A DNA stretch of 64,000 nucleotides. Source: Roseateles_C aquae (lineage in GTDB: Bacteria; Pseudomonadota; Gammaproteobacteria; Burkholderiales; Burkholderiaceae_C). Made by a program: the position numbers and the translations under genes. The stretch covers positions 62,001-126,000 of the forward strand of contig NZ_JAVXZY010000002.1 of NCBI RefSeq assembly GCF_032337115.1, given 5' to 3'. This document shows, piece after piece, positions 1 through 8,839 of this stretch. The number at the start of each line of letters is the position of its first letter. Position 1 is the stretch's first letter. The notes under the pieces were generated by a model. That model was not told the DNA's origin. It made no database searches and saw only the letters and a program-made list of their open reading frames with translations.

Positions 1-2667
1 AAGTTTCCACTCTCAACCGGTGGCAGCCGCTACCACGTGCTGGGCGCGATGAGCGGCGGCGGCGATCTGATGTACATGGATGCCTCAGACAGCTTTCGCT
101 GGGGCGTCTACACCAATGGCGGCAGCACCGTGCCGGGCAGCTACAAGTTCAATGTGCTTTCCAGCGGCTGGCACCATATCGTGCTGGTCGCCACCCCGAA
201 CAGCACGGAGTTGTATGTCGACGGCGCGCAGAAGGACGCCGTCAATGCCCGCACCATTGGCACGCTGGCTTATATCGGCGCCTCTTACGACATTGATGCC
301 GGCACCCACGAGGGCCTCAATGCCGAGATCGACGAGTTCATGGTGTTCAGCGGCGCGCTCAGTGCCGGCACCATCAGCAGCATCTACAGCAATCAGGCCG
401 GCGGCAAGAATTACGACGGCAGCAGCCGAGCCAATCTGTGCCCGGCGGGCCCCTCGAGATTCGTCATCAGTGGTACCGGCAGCGCCTCGACCTGCACGCC
501 ACAAACACTGACTATCACCGCGGTCGACAGCGGCGGCGCCACGGTCACCAGCTATACCGGCAGCATCAATCTGAGCACATCCAGCGGCAAGGGCAACTGG
601 AGTGCTGGCAGCGGGCCGGCGCCCGCGGGCACGCTGAGCCAGGCCGTCGCCAACAGCGGTGCGGCCAGCTACAGCTATGCGGCGGGAGACAGCGGCAGCG
701 TCAAGCTGCGGCTTGACCATGGGCTGGCACAAACGCTGACCGTCACCGTCGTTGATCCGCTGATCAGCGGCTCGAGCAGCACCTCGGCCAGCATCAGCTT
801 CAGCGACAACGCCTTTGTTTTCGCCGAGGACCTGAACAACAAGATCAGCAGCAATGATGTCGCCGTCGCCGGCCGGCCGCACGACTACACGCTGAGCTAT
901 ATGCGCAAGGATCCGGTGAGCGGCACCTGCGGCGTCGCCACTGACTATGCCGGCAGCCATGCGCTGAAGTTCTGGCGCAGCGACAACGGCAGTTCCTGGA
1001 CCGCGCCCACCGTGGTCTCCCCGGCCCTGAACATCCCAAGCGCTGCGCCGGTTGGCAACAACCTGACGCTGAACTTCACTGCCGGCGTTGCCAGCTTCAA
1101 TCTGGGCAGCAGCGACATCGGCCGCTACTCACTCAATGCACGTGACGACAGCCTGAGCACCGCCAGCACCATCATCAATGGCAGCAGCAATGTGCTGACC
1201 GTGCGCCCATTCGCGCTGATCCTCGATGCGCTGAGCTACAACGGCGTCGGCAATGCCGGCGGCTCGACGGCGAGCAGCGCCGTCTTTGCGCCAGCTGGCG
1301 CCAGTTTCTCGGCCACGCTGGGCGCCTACCGCTGGACGGCAGCCATGACCAGCAATGGCGCCGATCCCACCAACACCGGCACGCCGGACAGCACCGCCAG
1401 CGCAGCGGCGCTGAAGGCCGGCGGCCTGGCGCCCGGCTTTGCCAGCGCCGTCACGCTGGCGCCGCTGGCCGGCACTCAGCTGCCCTTCCCGGGCACGCTG
1501 GGCAGCCTGTCCAACGGCAGCGTTGCCGCCAACGCTTTCAGCAGCGGCAGCGCCAGCCTCAGCCAGCTGCAGTACAGCGAAGTCGGCAGCTTTGCCTTCA
1601 ACACGGCCGGCGTGGCGAGCAATTTCTTAGGCAGCGGGCAGAACCTGGGGCTGCTCGTTCTCAATGCCAGCGGCCAGCAAAACGCCCGCGTCGGCCGCTT
1701 TGTGCCGGCCGGCTTCAAGACGGCCAACAAGAGCATCACCCAGCGCGTCAACGCCGCCTGTCCCAGTCCATCGAGTTTCACCTACCTTGGCGAGAACCTG
1801 CGCCTGAACTTCGATCTGAGCGCGGTCAATCTGCAAGGCAACGTCACCAGCAACTACAGCGGCAGCTATGCCAAGCTTGATCTCAACAGCGTCTCCAGCT
1901 ACACGGTGGCCGGCATCCAGGGCAGCACGATGTTCAAGGCGGCCAACAACCGCGTGCGCCTGGCCAGCAAGATCGATGTGGCCAGTGGCTGGAGCAATGG
2001 CCAGGCCACCGGCATCGGCCTGACAGCAGCCCTGCTGCGCGCAGCGGCGCCTGATGGCCCGTTTGCCACTGTCGCGGTCGGCGTGGCCGTCAGCGATGGC
2101 GAGGCCGGCATCTTCCAGCCCGATCTGGACACCGACTCGCCGGCCAATGGCGCCGACAGCAGCCAGATCGCCACAGTCGAGCTGCGTTTCGGTCGCCTTC
2201 GTTTGCAAAATGCCATAGGCTCGCAGACAAGAACGCTCGCCCTGCCCGTGCAGGCTCAGCACTTCGACGGTAGCAACTTTGTCACCAACACTTTGGACAG
2301 CTGCACCAGCATCAGCGCCAGCCAATTGAGCTTCGGCAATTTCCGCAAGACCCTGGATAGCGCCGATGCCGCGATGCAGGGCAGCTCGCTGACCCTCAGC
2401 AGCGGTGTCGGTGCCCTGGTGCTGGCCAAGCCGGCCAGCGGTCACGCCGGCAGCTACGACGTCGCCATCAGCCTGGGCGCCAATGCGGCCGACAACAGCT
2501 GCCTGAAGCCCTGGACACCGGCCAAGGCCGCCAGCAGCGGCGCCGGCCGCGACTATCTGCAGACCAATTGGTGTGGCAACAGCCTGGATCGCGACCCTGC
2601 CGCGCGGGCCAGCTTCGGCCTCTACCGCGGCAGTGACGCGGTGGTCTATCAAAGGGAGAACTATTGA
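1..2667 (+). CDS. mshQ: MSHA biogenesis protein MshQ-like, 5' end outside window
   Basis: The reading frame is open from base 1, so this is the 3' part (888 codons) of a longer gene. The first ~135 residues look like a LamG/concanavalin-like jelly-roll. After the Cys of NLCPAGP come Ser/Gly/Ala/Thr-rich beta-sandwich segments and then the DUF6701 region typical of MshQ, which closes with the family ending FGLYRG...YQRENY. Proteins of this family are very large, secreted or surface-exposed parts of the mannose-sensitive haemagglutinin type IV pilus locus; their exact role is not settled. The stop TGA overlaps the ATG of the next gene. The assignment rests on the C-terminal domain and on the mshIJKL genes directly downstream. 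The N-terminus and any signal peptide are not visible. Confidence 0.82.
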   Translation, partial: KFPLSTGGSRYHVLGAMSGGGDLMYMDASDSFRWGVYTNGGSTVPGSYKFNVLSSGWHHIVLVATPNSTELYVDGAQKDAVNARTIGTLAYIGASYDIDAGTHEGLNAEIDEFMVFSGALSAGTISSIYSNQAGGKNYDGSSRANLCPAGPSRFVISGTGSASTCTPQTLTITAVDSGGATVTSYTGSINLSTSSGKGNWSAGSGPAPAGTLSQAVANSGAASYSYAAGDSGSVKLRLDHGLAQTLTVTVVDPLISGSSSTSASISFSDNAFVFAEDLNNKISSNDVAVAGRPHDYTLSYMRKDPVSGTCGVATDYAGSHALKFWRSDNGSSWTAPTVVSPALNIPSAAPVGNNLTLNFTAGVASFNLGSSDIGRYSLNARDDSLSTASTIINGSSNVLTVRPFALILDALSYNGVGNAGGSTASSAVFAPAGASFSATLGAYRWTAAMTSNGADPTNTGTPDSTASAAALKAGGLAPGFASAVTLAPLAGTQLPFPGTLGSLSNGSVAANAFSSGSASLSQLQYSEVGSFAFNTAGVASNFLGSGQNLGLLVLNASGQQNARVGRFVPAGFKTANKSITQRVNAACPSPSSFTYLGENLRLNFDLSAVNLQGNVTSNYSGSYAKLDLNSVSSYTVAGIQGSTMFKAANNRVRLASKIDVASGWSNGQATGIGLTAALLRAAAPDGPFATVAVGVAVSDGEAGIFQPDLDTDSPANGADSSQIATVELRFGRLRLQNAIGSQTRTLALPVQAQHFDGSNFVTNTLDSCTSISASQLSFGNFRKTLDSADAAMQGSSLTLSSGVGALVLAKPASGHAGSYDVAISLGANAADNSCLKPWTPAKAASSGAGRDYLQTNWCGNSLDRDPAARASFGLYRGSDAVVYQRENY

Positions 2668-3686
2668 TGCGCTGGCCTTGGCAGACACGAGCCAACAGCC
2701 TGAGGCTGTCGCTGCGAATGACGCCCGAGCTCTTCGCCTATGTGCTCGGCGAGCCCGGCGCCGCCCTGCGCAGCTGGGGGGCCATATGGCGGGGAGGCGA
2801 TAGCGAGGACGACTTCAATCGCCGCATCAAGGCGCTCGGCTTGCAGGCTGGCGAGGTGCAGGCCCTGCTTGAGCCGCCCGACTACCAGATCCTCAAGGTC
2901 GATAGCCCCAAAGTGCCGGCCGCGGAAATGAAGGCCGCTGCCCGCTGGCAGATCAAGGAAATGGTCGAGCACAAGCTCGAAGAGCTGACACTCGATGTGC
3001 TGCATGTGGGCATCGATGTGCATCGCGGCCAGCCGCAGATGTTCGTCATTGCGGCGCAAAACAGCGCTTTGCGCCAGTTGAACGAGCGAGCCGGCGCCTT
3101 GCAGCTAGGCCTTGACATCGCCGACATCTGGGAGACCGCGCTGCGCAACCTCCAAAGCGCTCAGGCCAAGCACGACGGCCTGGGCGAACGTGCCTGTGCC
3201 GCCTTGCTGTGGCGCGATGGCGAGCCCTGCCTGCTGTGCATCTGCGCCGAAGGCGAGCTGTACTACACCCGGCGACTGGACAGCGATGCGCGACTGCTTG
3301 CACGGGCCATCCAGAGCGACAAGCCGGCCGCCAGCCTGGAGGCCGGACTCAGCTTCGAAGCGCCACCGACCGATGCCAATGGCATCGTTGACTACTCGAG
3401 CGGCGGCGAAGAATCTGCGCTGGTGATCGAGCTGCAGCGCTCGATCGATGTCTGGGAACGCTCGACGCCGGACCTGCCGCTCGCGCGGCTCTACGTGGTC
3501 GCCGCCGAGCATGCCGAGCCGCTGGCCGCACTGCTGCAACGCGAACTCGGCCTGCGCAGCAGCGCTTTGCAGCTGGGCGAAATCTTCAGCGGCCTGCAAG
3601 CCGGCGATGCCCAGCAGCAGCTTGAACTCGCCGCCTGCCTGCCCCTGCTGGGCGCCAGCCTCCGCGACAGCGGCAAGGAGCTCTAG
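2667..3686 (+). CDS. mshI: MSHA biogenesis protein MshI (PilM-like)
   Basis: This 339-residue protein lacks membrane segments and resembles the PilM/MshI actin-fold ATPases. They form the cytoplasmic part of the inner-membrane alignment complex of type IV pili and bind the N-terminus of a PilN-like partner. I start it at the ATG at 2667, which overlaps the mshQ stop (ATGA) and has an AAAGGGAGAA ribosome binding site just upstream. A TTG one codon earlier is less likely. The PilN-like, PilO/GspM-like, MshK and MshL genes follow within a few bases, which supports the assignment. Sequence conservation in this family is weak, so the call depends partly on context. Confidence 0.8.
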   Translation: MRWPWQTRANSLRLSLRMTPELFAYVLGEPGAALRSWGAIWRGGDSEDDFNRRIKALGLQAGEVQALLEPPDYQILKVDSPKVPAAEMKAAARWQIKEMVEHKLEELTLDVLHVGIDVHRGQPQMFVIAAQNSALRQLNERAGALQLGLDIADIWETALRNLQSAQAKHDGLGERACAALLWRDGEPCLLCICAEGELYYTRRLDSDARLLARAIQSDKPAASLEAGLSFEAPPTDANGIVDYSSGGEESALVIELQRSIDVWERSTPDLPLARLYVVAAEHAEPLAALLQRELGLRSSALQLGEIFSGLQAGDAQQQLELAACLPLLGASLRDSGKEL

Positions 3687-3688
3687 AC

Positions 3689-4414
3689 ATGGCGCAGCAG
3701 ATCAATTTGTTGACGCCCATCCTGGCGGCACCGCGCCGGCATTTCTCGGCCCTGGCGATGCTGCAGGCGGGCGCCCTGCTGCTGCTTGGCATGCTCGCCA
3801 TTTCGCTGTGGCTGGGTCGTCAGGCCGATCTGGCGCGACGCAGCCATGCAGCGGTACAGGCGCAAACCGAGCAGGAGCGGCGCATGCTGATCGAGGCCCT
3901 GGCGCGCTTGCCGCAATCCGGCGACCCCAAGTTGCTGGAGCAGCAATTGGCCCAGCTGGAGCAGCAGAACAACGAGCTGGCGCAGCAGCTGCAAGCCTTG
4001 CGCGGCGGCCTGCTCAAGCCCGGCCACCGTTATTCTGACCTGCTGGGCTTGCTGGCACGCAGCGTGCCCGAGCCGGTCTGGCTGAGCGAGCTGCGCTGGC
4101 AGCCCGGCCATTTGGCGATGCAAGGCGGCACGCTCGATCCATTGCCGCTGCGTGCCTGGGTCGTCGGCCTGGGCAGCCTGGCGCCGCTGCAGGGCTTGCA
4201 GATTCAGCAGGTACGGCTTGAAAAAACTGGCGGCCGCGTTTTGCCCCCGCTCAACAGCAGCCCCGGCAGCAGCACCGCTGGCAGCAGCGGTAGCCTGGCG
4301 GGCCTACCGGCCAAGGGGCCGAACAGCTGGGCCTTTGAAGTGCTGCTGGGGTCGGCACAGGCACTGCCTCCGACCGGCGCCGCCTCGCAAGCCAGCACAG
4401 GGGGCGCACGATGA
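3689..4414 (+). CDS. PilN-like inner-membrane pilus assembly protein
   Basis: The 241-residue product starts MAQQINLLTP, the short cytoplasmic PilN motif (INL box) that docks onto PilM/MshI. A single membrane helix follows at about residues 24-43, then a Gln/Glu/Leu-rich coiled coil (about 50-110) and a small periplasmic PilN-type domain (about 120-175). The C-terminal ~60 residues are Ser/Gly/Pro-rich and probably disordered. It begins two bases after the mshI stop and overlaps the next gene by ATGA. It should pair with the following GspM/PilO-like protein to link the cytoplasmic platform to the secretin. Confidence 0.78.
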   Translation: MAQQINLLTPILAAPRRHFSALAMLQAGALLLLGMLAISLWLGRQADLARRSHAAVQAQTEQERRMLIEALARLPQSGDPKLLEQQLAQLEQQNNELAQQLQALRGGLLKPGHRYSDLLGLLARSVPEPVWLSELRWQPGHLAMQGGTLDPLPLRAWVVGLGSLAPLQGLQIQQVRLEKTGGRVLPPLNSSPGSSTAGSSGSLAGLPAKGPNSWAFEVLLGSAQALPPTGAASQASTGGAR

Positions 4415-5064
4415 GCAACAGCACCCTCGCACGCTGGCGCCAGCAGCTGCTCAACCTGGCGCAGCGGATCGATGCGCTGAGTCTGCGCGAGCGCGTCTTC
4501 CTGTTCGTCTCGCTGAGCCTGCTGGCCATGGCCTTGCTCGACCGCCTGCTGATCACACCGCTGCGCGCCGAACGCGAGGCCCAGACCGTGGCCCAGCAGC
4601 AGCTGGCCCAACAAATGCAACAGCTGCGCGAGCAGTTCAGCAGCGCCTCGCGGCAAAGCCTGGGCGACGGCCAGGTCTCGCTGCTGCGCCGGCGCATCAC
4701 TGCCGCGCGCCAACGCCTCATCGCTCAGGCGCAGGACATGAATCTGGGCGCGCCCCAAGGCACGGCGCCCTTGAGCAGTCTGCTGGCTTCCCTGCTGAAG
4801 CGCCACGAAGGCCTGACGCTGGAGAAGCTCGACAGCATCAACGATGCCCCGGTCTACGCCCGCGGCATCAGCCTCAAGGGCTTGCAATGGCAGGGCCTGG
4901 AACTTCAGCTCGCCGGTGACTACAGCGAGTTGCAAGCCTATCTGCGCGATCTCGAGCAGGCCTGGCCCGAGCTGCATTGGGGCGAGATGCGCTTGCAGGC
5001 CGGCGCCAGCGGCCACGCCACCCAGTTGCAGCTGCAACTCTTTGTGCTGAGGGCAGCCCCATGA
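4411..5064 (+). CDS. mshJ: MshJ / GspM-like (PilO-type) inner-membrane protein
   Basis: This 217-residue protein has a short cytoplasmic N-terminus, one membrane helix at about residues 30-47 (VFLFVSLSLLAMALL), a coiled coil rich in Gln/Arg and a periplasmic ferredoxin-like domain of the GspM/PilO type. It is expected to dimerise with the PilN-like protein encoded just before it in the periplasmic part of the MSHA pilus assembly complex. Its start overlaps the previous stop (ATGA) and its stop overlaps the mshK start (ATGA), so all these genes are translationally coupled. Confidence 0.78.
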   Translation: MSNSTLARWRQQLLNLAQRIDALSLRERVFLFVSLSLLAMALLDRLLITPLRAEREAQTVAQQQLAQQMQQLREQFSSASRQSLGDGQVSLLRRRITAARQRLIAQAQDMNLGAPQGTAPLSSLLASLLKRHEGLTLEKLDSINDAPVYARGISLKGLQWQGLELQLAGDYSELQAYLRDLEQAWPELHWGEMRLQAGASGHATQLQLQLFVLRAAP

Positions 5065-5603
5065 ACCGTGCACGCAGTTCGAAGCGGCGGCAGCTGGCAG
5101 CGAGCCTGCTTCTAAGCTTGATCTATTGCCTGCAGGCGAACGCCGCAGCACCGGCACAGCCAGCGCCCGCAGCGCCGGCCAAGCTGCCGACGGCACCAGC
5201 TGCCGCCAGCGCCGTCGCTGCCTCCGGCGGCCGCGATCCCATGCAGTGGCCACCGGCCCTGCGCGCCGCTGCCGCCGCCGAGGCCCTGGCCGCCGCAGGC
5301 CCTGCCAGCGCAGCCGAGGCCGAGGCCATCGCGCCACGCCTGCTGCTGTTCAGCGACGGCAAGGCCTATGTGATGCAGGGCAGCCGCCGGCTCGGCATCG
5401 GCGACAAGCTGGGCGAGGCACGCATCGTGCGCATCGACCAGCAGGCCGTCTGGCTGCGTGAAGCAGGAGTGACCCGGCGCGAGCCTCTGTTCGCCGGCGT
5501 CGAGCTGCGACCGAGCCCCGAGAGCGACGCCGCCGCCTCAGCGCCGGCCGGCAAGGCCACCAAGCGTAAGAACAACAAGTCCGTCTCCAAGGAACAGCCA
5601 TGA
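5061..5603 (+). CDS. mshK: MshK-like periplasmic pilus protein
   Basis: This 180-residue protein has a Sec-type signal sequence (Arg/Lys start, hydrophobic core, Ala-X-Ala near residue 29), a long Ala/Pro-rich linker and a small domain at about residues 95-150. The domain resembles PilP/GspC-type periplasmic domains (LLLFSDGKAYVMQGSRRLGI). The tail is Lys-rich. The ATG at 5061 was chosen because it overlaps the mshJ stop; an upstream in-frame start at 4977 would lie inside mshJ. Position between mshJ and mshL matches MshK. PilP-like proteins bridge the inner-membrane complex and the secretin. Confidence 0.7.
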   Translation: MNRARSSKRRQLAASLLLSLIYCLQANAAAPAQPAPAAPAKLPTAPAAASAVAASGGRDPMQWPPALRAAAAAEALAAAGPASAAEAEAIAPRLLLFSDGKAYVMQGSRRLGIGDKLGEARIVRIDQQAVWLREAGVTRREPLFAGVELRPSPESDAAASAPAGKATKRKNNKSVSKEQP

Positions 5604-7519
5604 CGCACAGCCTCCACCGCCTTGGCCGCGGTGCCGCCGCCGGCCCGCACGCATTGGCTCGCCGTTGCCGCAGCGCAGCGCTGCCGCTGATGCCCATCGC
5701 CCTGGCCCTGGCCTTCGTCCTGAGCGGCTGTGCCGAGGCACCGCTGCGCCTGGCTCAGCCAGCCGACAATCTGCGCGCCGAGCTGGAGGCTCATCGGCAG
5801 CAGCAAGCGGCACGGCTGGCCCAGGAACGCAGCCTGCAACAGGCCCAGCCAGCCAGCCCGCAAGCGGCGACGCCGGCCGCGCCCCCGCCTGCCGCGCCGG
5901 CCGAGCCGCGCTTCGACCTGATCGTCAACGGCGCGCAGATCCGCGACGTCTTTCTCTCCCTGGTCACCGACACCCGCTACAGCATGCTGGTCCATCCCGA
6001 TGTCAGCGGCCAGCTGTCGGTCACCTTGAAGGGTGTGACGCTGCGCGAGGCACTGGAATCCATCCGCGATGTCTATGGCTTTGACTTCCGCATCGACGGC
6101 CGCCGCATCAGCGTCTACCCACCGACCATGCAGACCCGCGTGTTCAGCGTCAATTACCTGCAGGGTCAGCGTCTGGGCCGCAGCGAGCTGCGGGTCAGCT
6201 CCGGCGCGGCCCTGGTGGCCGCCAACAGCGGTGGCACCGGCTCGGGCAGCACTGGCACCAGCACCGCCGCCAATGGCGCCGGCAACAACACCGGCAATGG
6301 CAGCAACGGCGCCCTGACCCAGCCGGAAAGCAGCCAGGTGTCCACGCTGACGAGGAGCGACTTCTGGGCCGATACCGCCCAGGCGCTGCGCAATCTGGTC
6401 GGCAGCGAGCCAGGCCGCAGCGTCATCGTCAGCCCGCAGGCCGGCACGATTGCCGTTCGGGCAATGCCACAGGAGCTGCGCCATGTCGAAGCCTTCCTGC
6501 GCGCCACGCGCCTGGCCGTCGAGCGCCAGGTGATGCTGGAGGCCAAGATCGTCGAGGTTGAACTGCGCGAAGGCTTCCAGAGCGGGGTCGATTGGTCGGT
6601 GCTGGGCAAGAACGGCAGCATCGGGCAGACCAGCGTCAACCCCTCCATTCCCAGCGGCGTCAACACGGTGCTGAATCCGCTGGTCAGCAACAGCCTGCAG
6701 CTGCCGGTGCTGTCCACCGGCACGCAGGCACCCGCCTGGCCCGATCTGATTCCACTGCCCTCGGCCGGCGGCGGCGCCTTTGGCCTGGCGCTCAGCAAGG
6801 GCGGCTTCCAGGGCCTCTTGAGCTTTCTGCAAAGCCATGGCGATCTGCAGATTCTGTCCAGCCCGCGCGTCGCCACCCTGAACAACCAGAAGGCCGTGCT
6901 GAAGGTGGGCACCGACGACTACTTCGTCACCGGCATCACCGGCGGCAATACCAACACCGGCACCAGCACCAACAACAATGTCGGCATCAGCATGCCGACG
7001 CTGACGCTGACCCCTTTCTTCTCCGGCATTGCGCTGGACGTGACACCGCAGATCGACGACGCCGGCATGGTCACCCTGCACATCCACCCCTCTGTCACCA
7101 CGGTGACAGAAAAGATCAAGCAGGTCGATTTGGGCACCATCGGCAATTACCGCTTGCCACTGGCGTCCAGCAGCGTCAACGAAACCGACACCGTGGTACG
7201 CATTCCCGATGGCGCGATTGCCGCCATCGGTGGGCTGATGCAGCTGGAGTCGTCCCGGCGCGGCTCCGGCCTGCCCGGCGCCGAGCAGAACCCGATCACC
7301 GCCACGCTGTTCGGCAACCGTGCCAACAGCGGACGCAAGCGTGAACTGGTCGTGCTCATCAAGCCGACCATCATCCACGGCAGCGACGATTGGGATCAGC
7401 TCAACCCGCAGCTGGGTGCCGCCGACACCGGCAGCGACAGCAGCCCGCGCCGCGTCATCACCGTCAATCCGCCGCCGTCCCCCCCCTCCACGCCCTCCTC
7501 TACACCGAGTACGCGCTGA
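5600..7519 (+). CDS. mshL: MSHA pilus secretin MshL
   Basis: This 639-residue outer-membrane secretin is the channel through which the MSHA pilus leaves the cell. Its signal peptide ends in lipobox LSGC, giving a lipid-modified Cys44. A secretin/TonB short N-terminal (STN-like) domain follows at about 105-175, then a Gly/Ser/Thr/Asn low-complexity insert and N-domains. The C-terminal secretin core includes SSPRVATLNNQKAVLKVG, the VTLHIHPSVT strand and the closing segment ELVVLIKPTII. The start overlaps mshK. No mshM, mshE or mshG follows; a regulator gene comes next, so the pilus operon ends here in this direction. Confidence 0.93.
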   Translation: MTHSLHRLGRGAAAGPHALARRCRSAALPLMPIALALAFVLSGCAEAPLRLAQPADNLRAELEAHRQQQAARLAQERSLQQAQPASPQAATPAAPPPAAPAEPRFDLIVNGAQIRDVFLSLVTDTRYSMLVHPDVSGQLSVTLKGVTLREALESIRDVYGFDFRIDGRRISVYPPTMQTRVFSVNYLQGQRLGRSELRVSSGAALVAANSGGTGSGSTGTSTAANGAGNNTGNGSNGALTQPESSQVSTLTRSDFWADTAQALRNLVGSEPGRSVIVSPQAGTIAVRAMPQELRHVEAFLRATRLAVERQVMLEAKIVEVELREGFQSGVDWSVLGKNGSIGQTSVNPSIPSGVNTVLNPLVSNSLQLPVLSTGTQAPAWPDLIPLPSAGGGAFGLALSKGGFQGLLSFLQSHGDLQILSSPRVATLNNQKAVLKVGTDDYFVTGITGGNTNTGTSTNNNVGISMPTLTLTPFFSGIALDVTPQIDDAGMVTLHIHPSVTTVTEKIKQVDLGTIGNYRLPLASSSVNETDTVVRIPDGAIAAIGGLMQLESSRRGSGLPGAEQNPITATLFGNRANSGRKRELVVLIKPTIIHGSDDWDQLNPQLGAADTGSDSSPRRVITVNPPPSPPSTPSSTPSTR

Positions 7520-7615
7520 CGCGGGGTCAGGGCTTGCCCCGAGACGGCCACTATTGCCTCGCCCGAGCGCTTGCGGGATAGTCAGCCCTTCACCAAGCAG
7601 CAAGGGGGAGCGGCC

Positions 7616-8836
7616 ATGGATTTGCCGTTGTACAGCCATTCCAGCGCCAGCGGCCATCCGAGCGGCTTGCCGGTGCAGGGCCAGCTGCCATCGGCACACC
7701 AGCAACTGATCCTCAGCTCGCATCAGCGCTGCCAGGCTTTTGGTCTGAATCCGGCCGATGAGGCCGATCTGCACCGGCTCGACGGCGCCGCGCTGCAGGA
7801 TCTGCAGCAGCGCAATGCCAGGCTCTGCGCCCAGGCACTGCCGGTGATGGACATGCTCTACGAACAGCTGGCCCATGCGCAAAGCATGGTGGTGCTGGCC
7901 GACGCCGCAGGCACCATCCTGCATGCGCTGGGTGATAACGGCTTTCTGCAGCGGGCACAGCGCGTGGCGCTGGCACCCGGTGCGCATTGGGCCGAGGCTG
8001 ACAAGGGCACCAACGCCGTCGGCACCGCCCTGATGACCGAGTTGCCGACGCTGGTGCATGGCAGCGAACACTATCTGCGCAGCATGCAGTTCCTGACCTG
8101 CTCGGCCGCACCGATCTTCGACCACAAGGGCGGTCTGCTGGGCGTCATCGATGTGTCGGGTGATCGCCGCTCCTACCATCCGCATACGCTGGCCTTGGCC
8201 GCCATGTCGGCGCGGCTGATCGAGAACCAGTGCTTTGCCGAACGTTTCAGGCACAGCCCGCGCTGGCATTTCCACGGCAGCAGCGCCGGCCTGGACACCT
8301 TGCAGGAAGGCGTGCTCGCGCTCGATGCCGAGGGCCGCATCCAAGGCGTCAATCGCCGCGCCCAGGAGCTGCTGGGCCTGTCGGCCGCGCAGCTGCGCCG
8401 GCACACGCTGGAATCGCTGCTGGGGCAAGGCCTGGGCCAGCTGATGGCTGCCGGCGGCGCCATCGACAACCCGGTCTGCGTGGAGCTGCCCGAGCCCTTG
8501 CTGCAGACCAGCCGCCATACGCGCTTCTTTGGCAAGCTGCAGGCGGGTAACCAGGCCTTGCGCGTCGCTGCTCTGGCCCCACAGGCCAGTGGCAACGCTG
8601 CGCCCAGCATCATGCTGGCGCCCCAGCCCGAGAGCAGCCCGGCGCAGCCCAAGGCCGAGCCTGTCGACCCGGAAGCGCTGGGGTTGAAGCTGGCCGCCCA
8701 GCCGACCACCTTGCGCCAGACCGAGGCCCAGGCCATCGAGGCGGCCGTGCAGGCGGCTGGCGGCAATCTGTCGCTGGCCGCGCGTCAGCTCGGCATTGGC
8801 CGCAGCACGCTTTATCGCAAGCTGCGTGGCGGCTGA
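7616..8836 (+). CDS. AcoR-like Fis-family regulator without AAA+ domain
   Basis: This 406-residue protein has the N-terminal half of an AcoR/acetoin-type sigma-54 activator: a GAF domain at about 75-200 with the family segments KGTNAVGTAL and PIFDHKGGLLGVIDVSGD, and then a PAS-like region (about 225-330). It ends in a Fis-type helix-turn-helix (SLAARQLGIGRSTLYRKLRGG region). The central AAA+ ATPase with its GAFTGA loop is missing; a Pro/Ala-rich linker of about 40 residues stands in its place. It should therefore bind DNA in response to a small ligand but cannot activate sigma-54 RNA polymerase in the usual way. A strong AAGGGGGAG ribosome binding site 5 bases upstream fixes the ATG at 7616. 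The ligand is unknown. Confidence 0.8.
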   Translation: MDLPLYSHSSASGHPSGLPVQGQLPSAHQQLILSSHQRCQAFGLNPADEADLHRLDGAALQDLQQRNARLCAQALPVMDMLYEQLAHAQSMVVLADAAGTILHALGDNGFLQRAQRVALAPGAHWAEADKGTNAVGTALMTELPTLVHGSEHYLRSMQFLTCSAAPIFDHKGGLLGVIDVSGDRRSYHPHTLALAAMSARLIENQCFAERFRHSPRWHFHGSSAGLDTLQEGVLALDAEGRIQGVNRRAQELLGLSAAQLRRHTLESLLGQGLGQLMAAGGAIDNPVCVELPEPLLQTSRHTRFFGKLQAGNQALRVAALAPQASGNAAPSIMLAPQPESSPAQPKAEPVDPEALGLKLAAQPTTLRQTEAQAIEAAVQAAGGNLSLAARQLGIGRSTLYRKLRGG

Positions 8837-8839
8837 GTC

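Noticed and set aside
7520..7615. A terminator after mshL (GGGGTCAGGGCTTGCCCC)
   Set aside because: The stem is short, the loop large and there is no U-run.
5366..8518. A 1050-codon open frame on the minus strand opposite mshL and the regulator
   Set aside because: It has no domain signature, is Ala/Gly/Arg/Gln-rich and mirrors well-identified genes; long antisense frames are common at this GC content.
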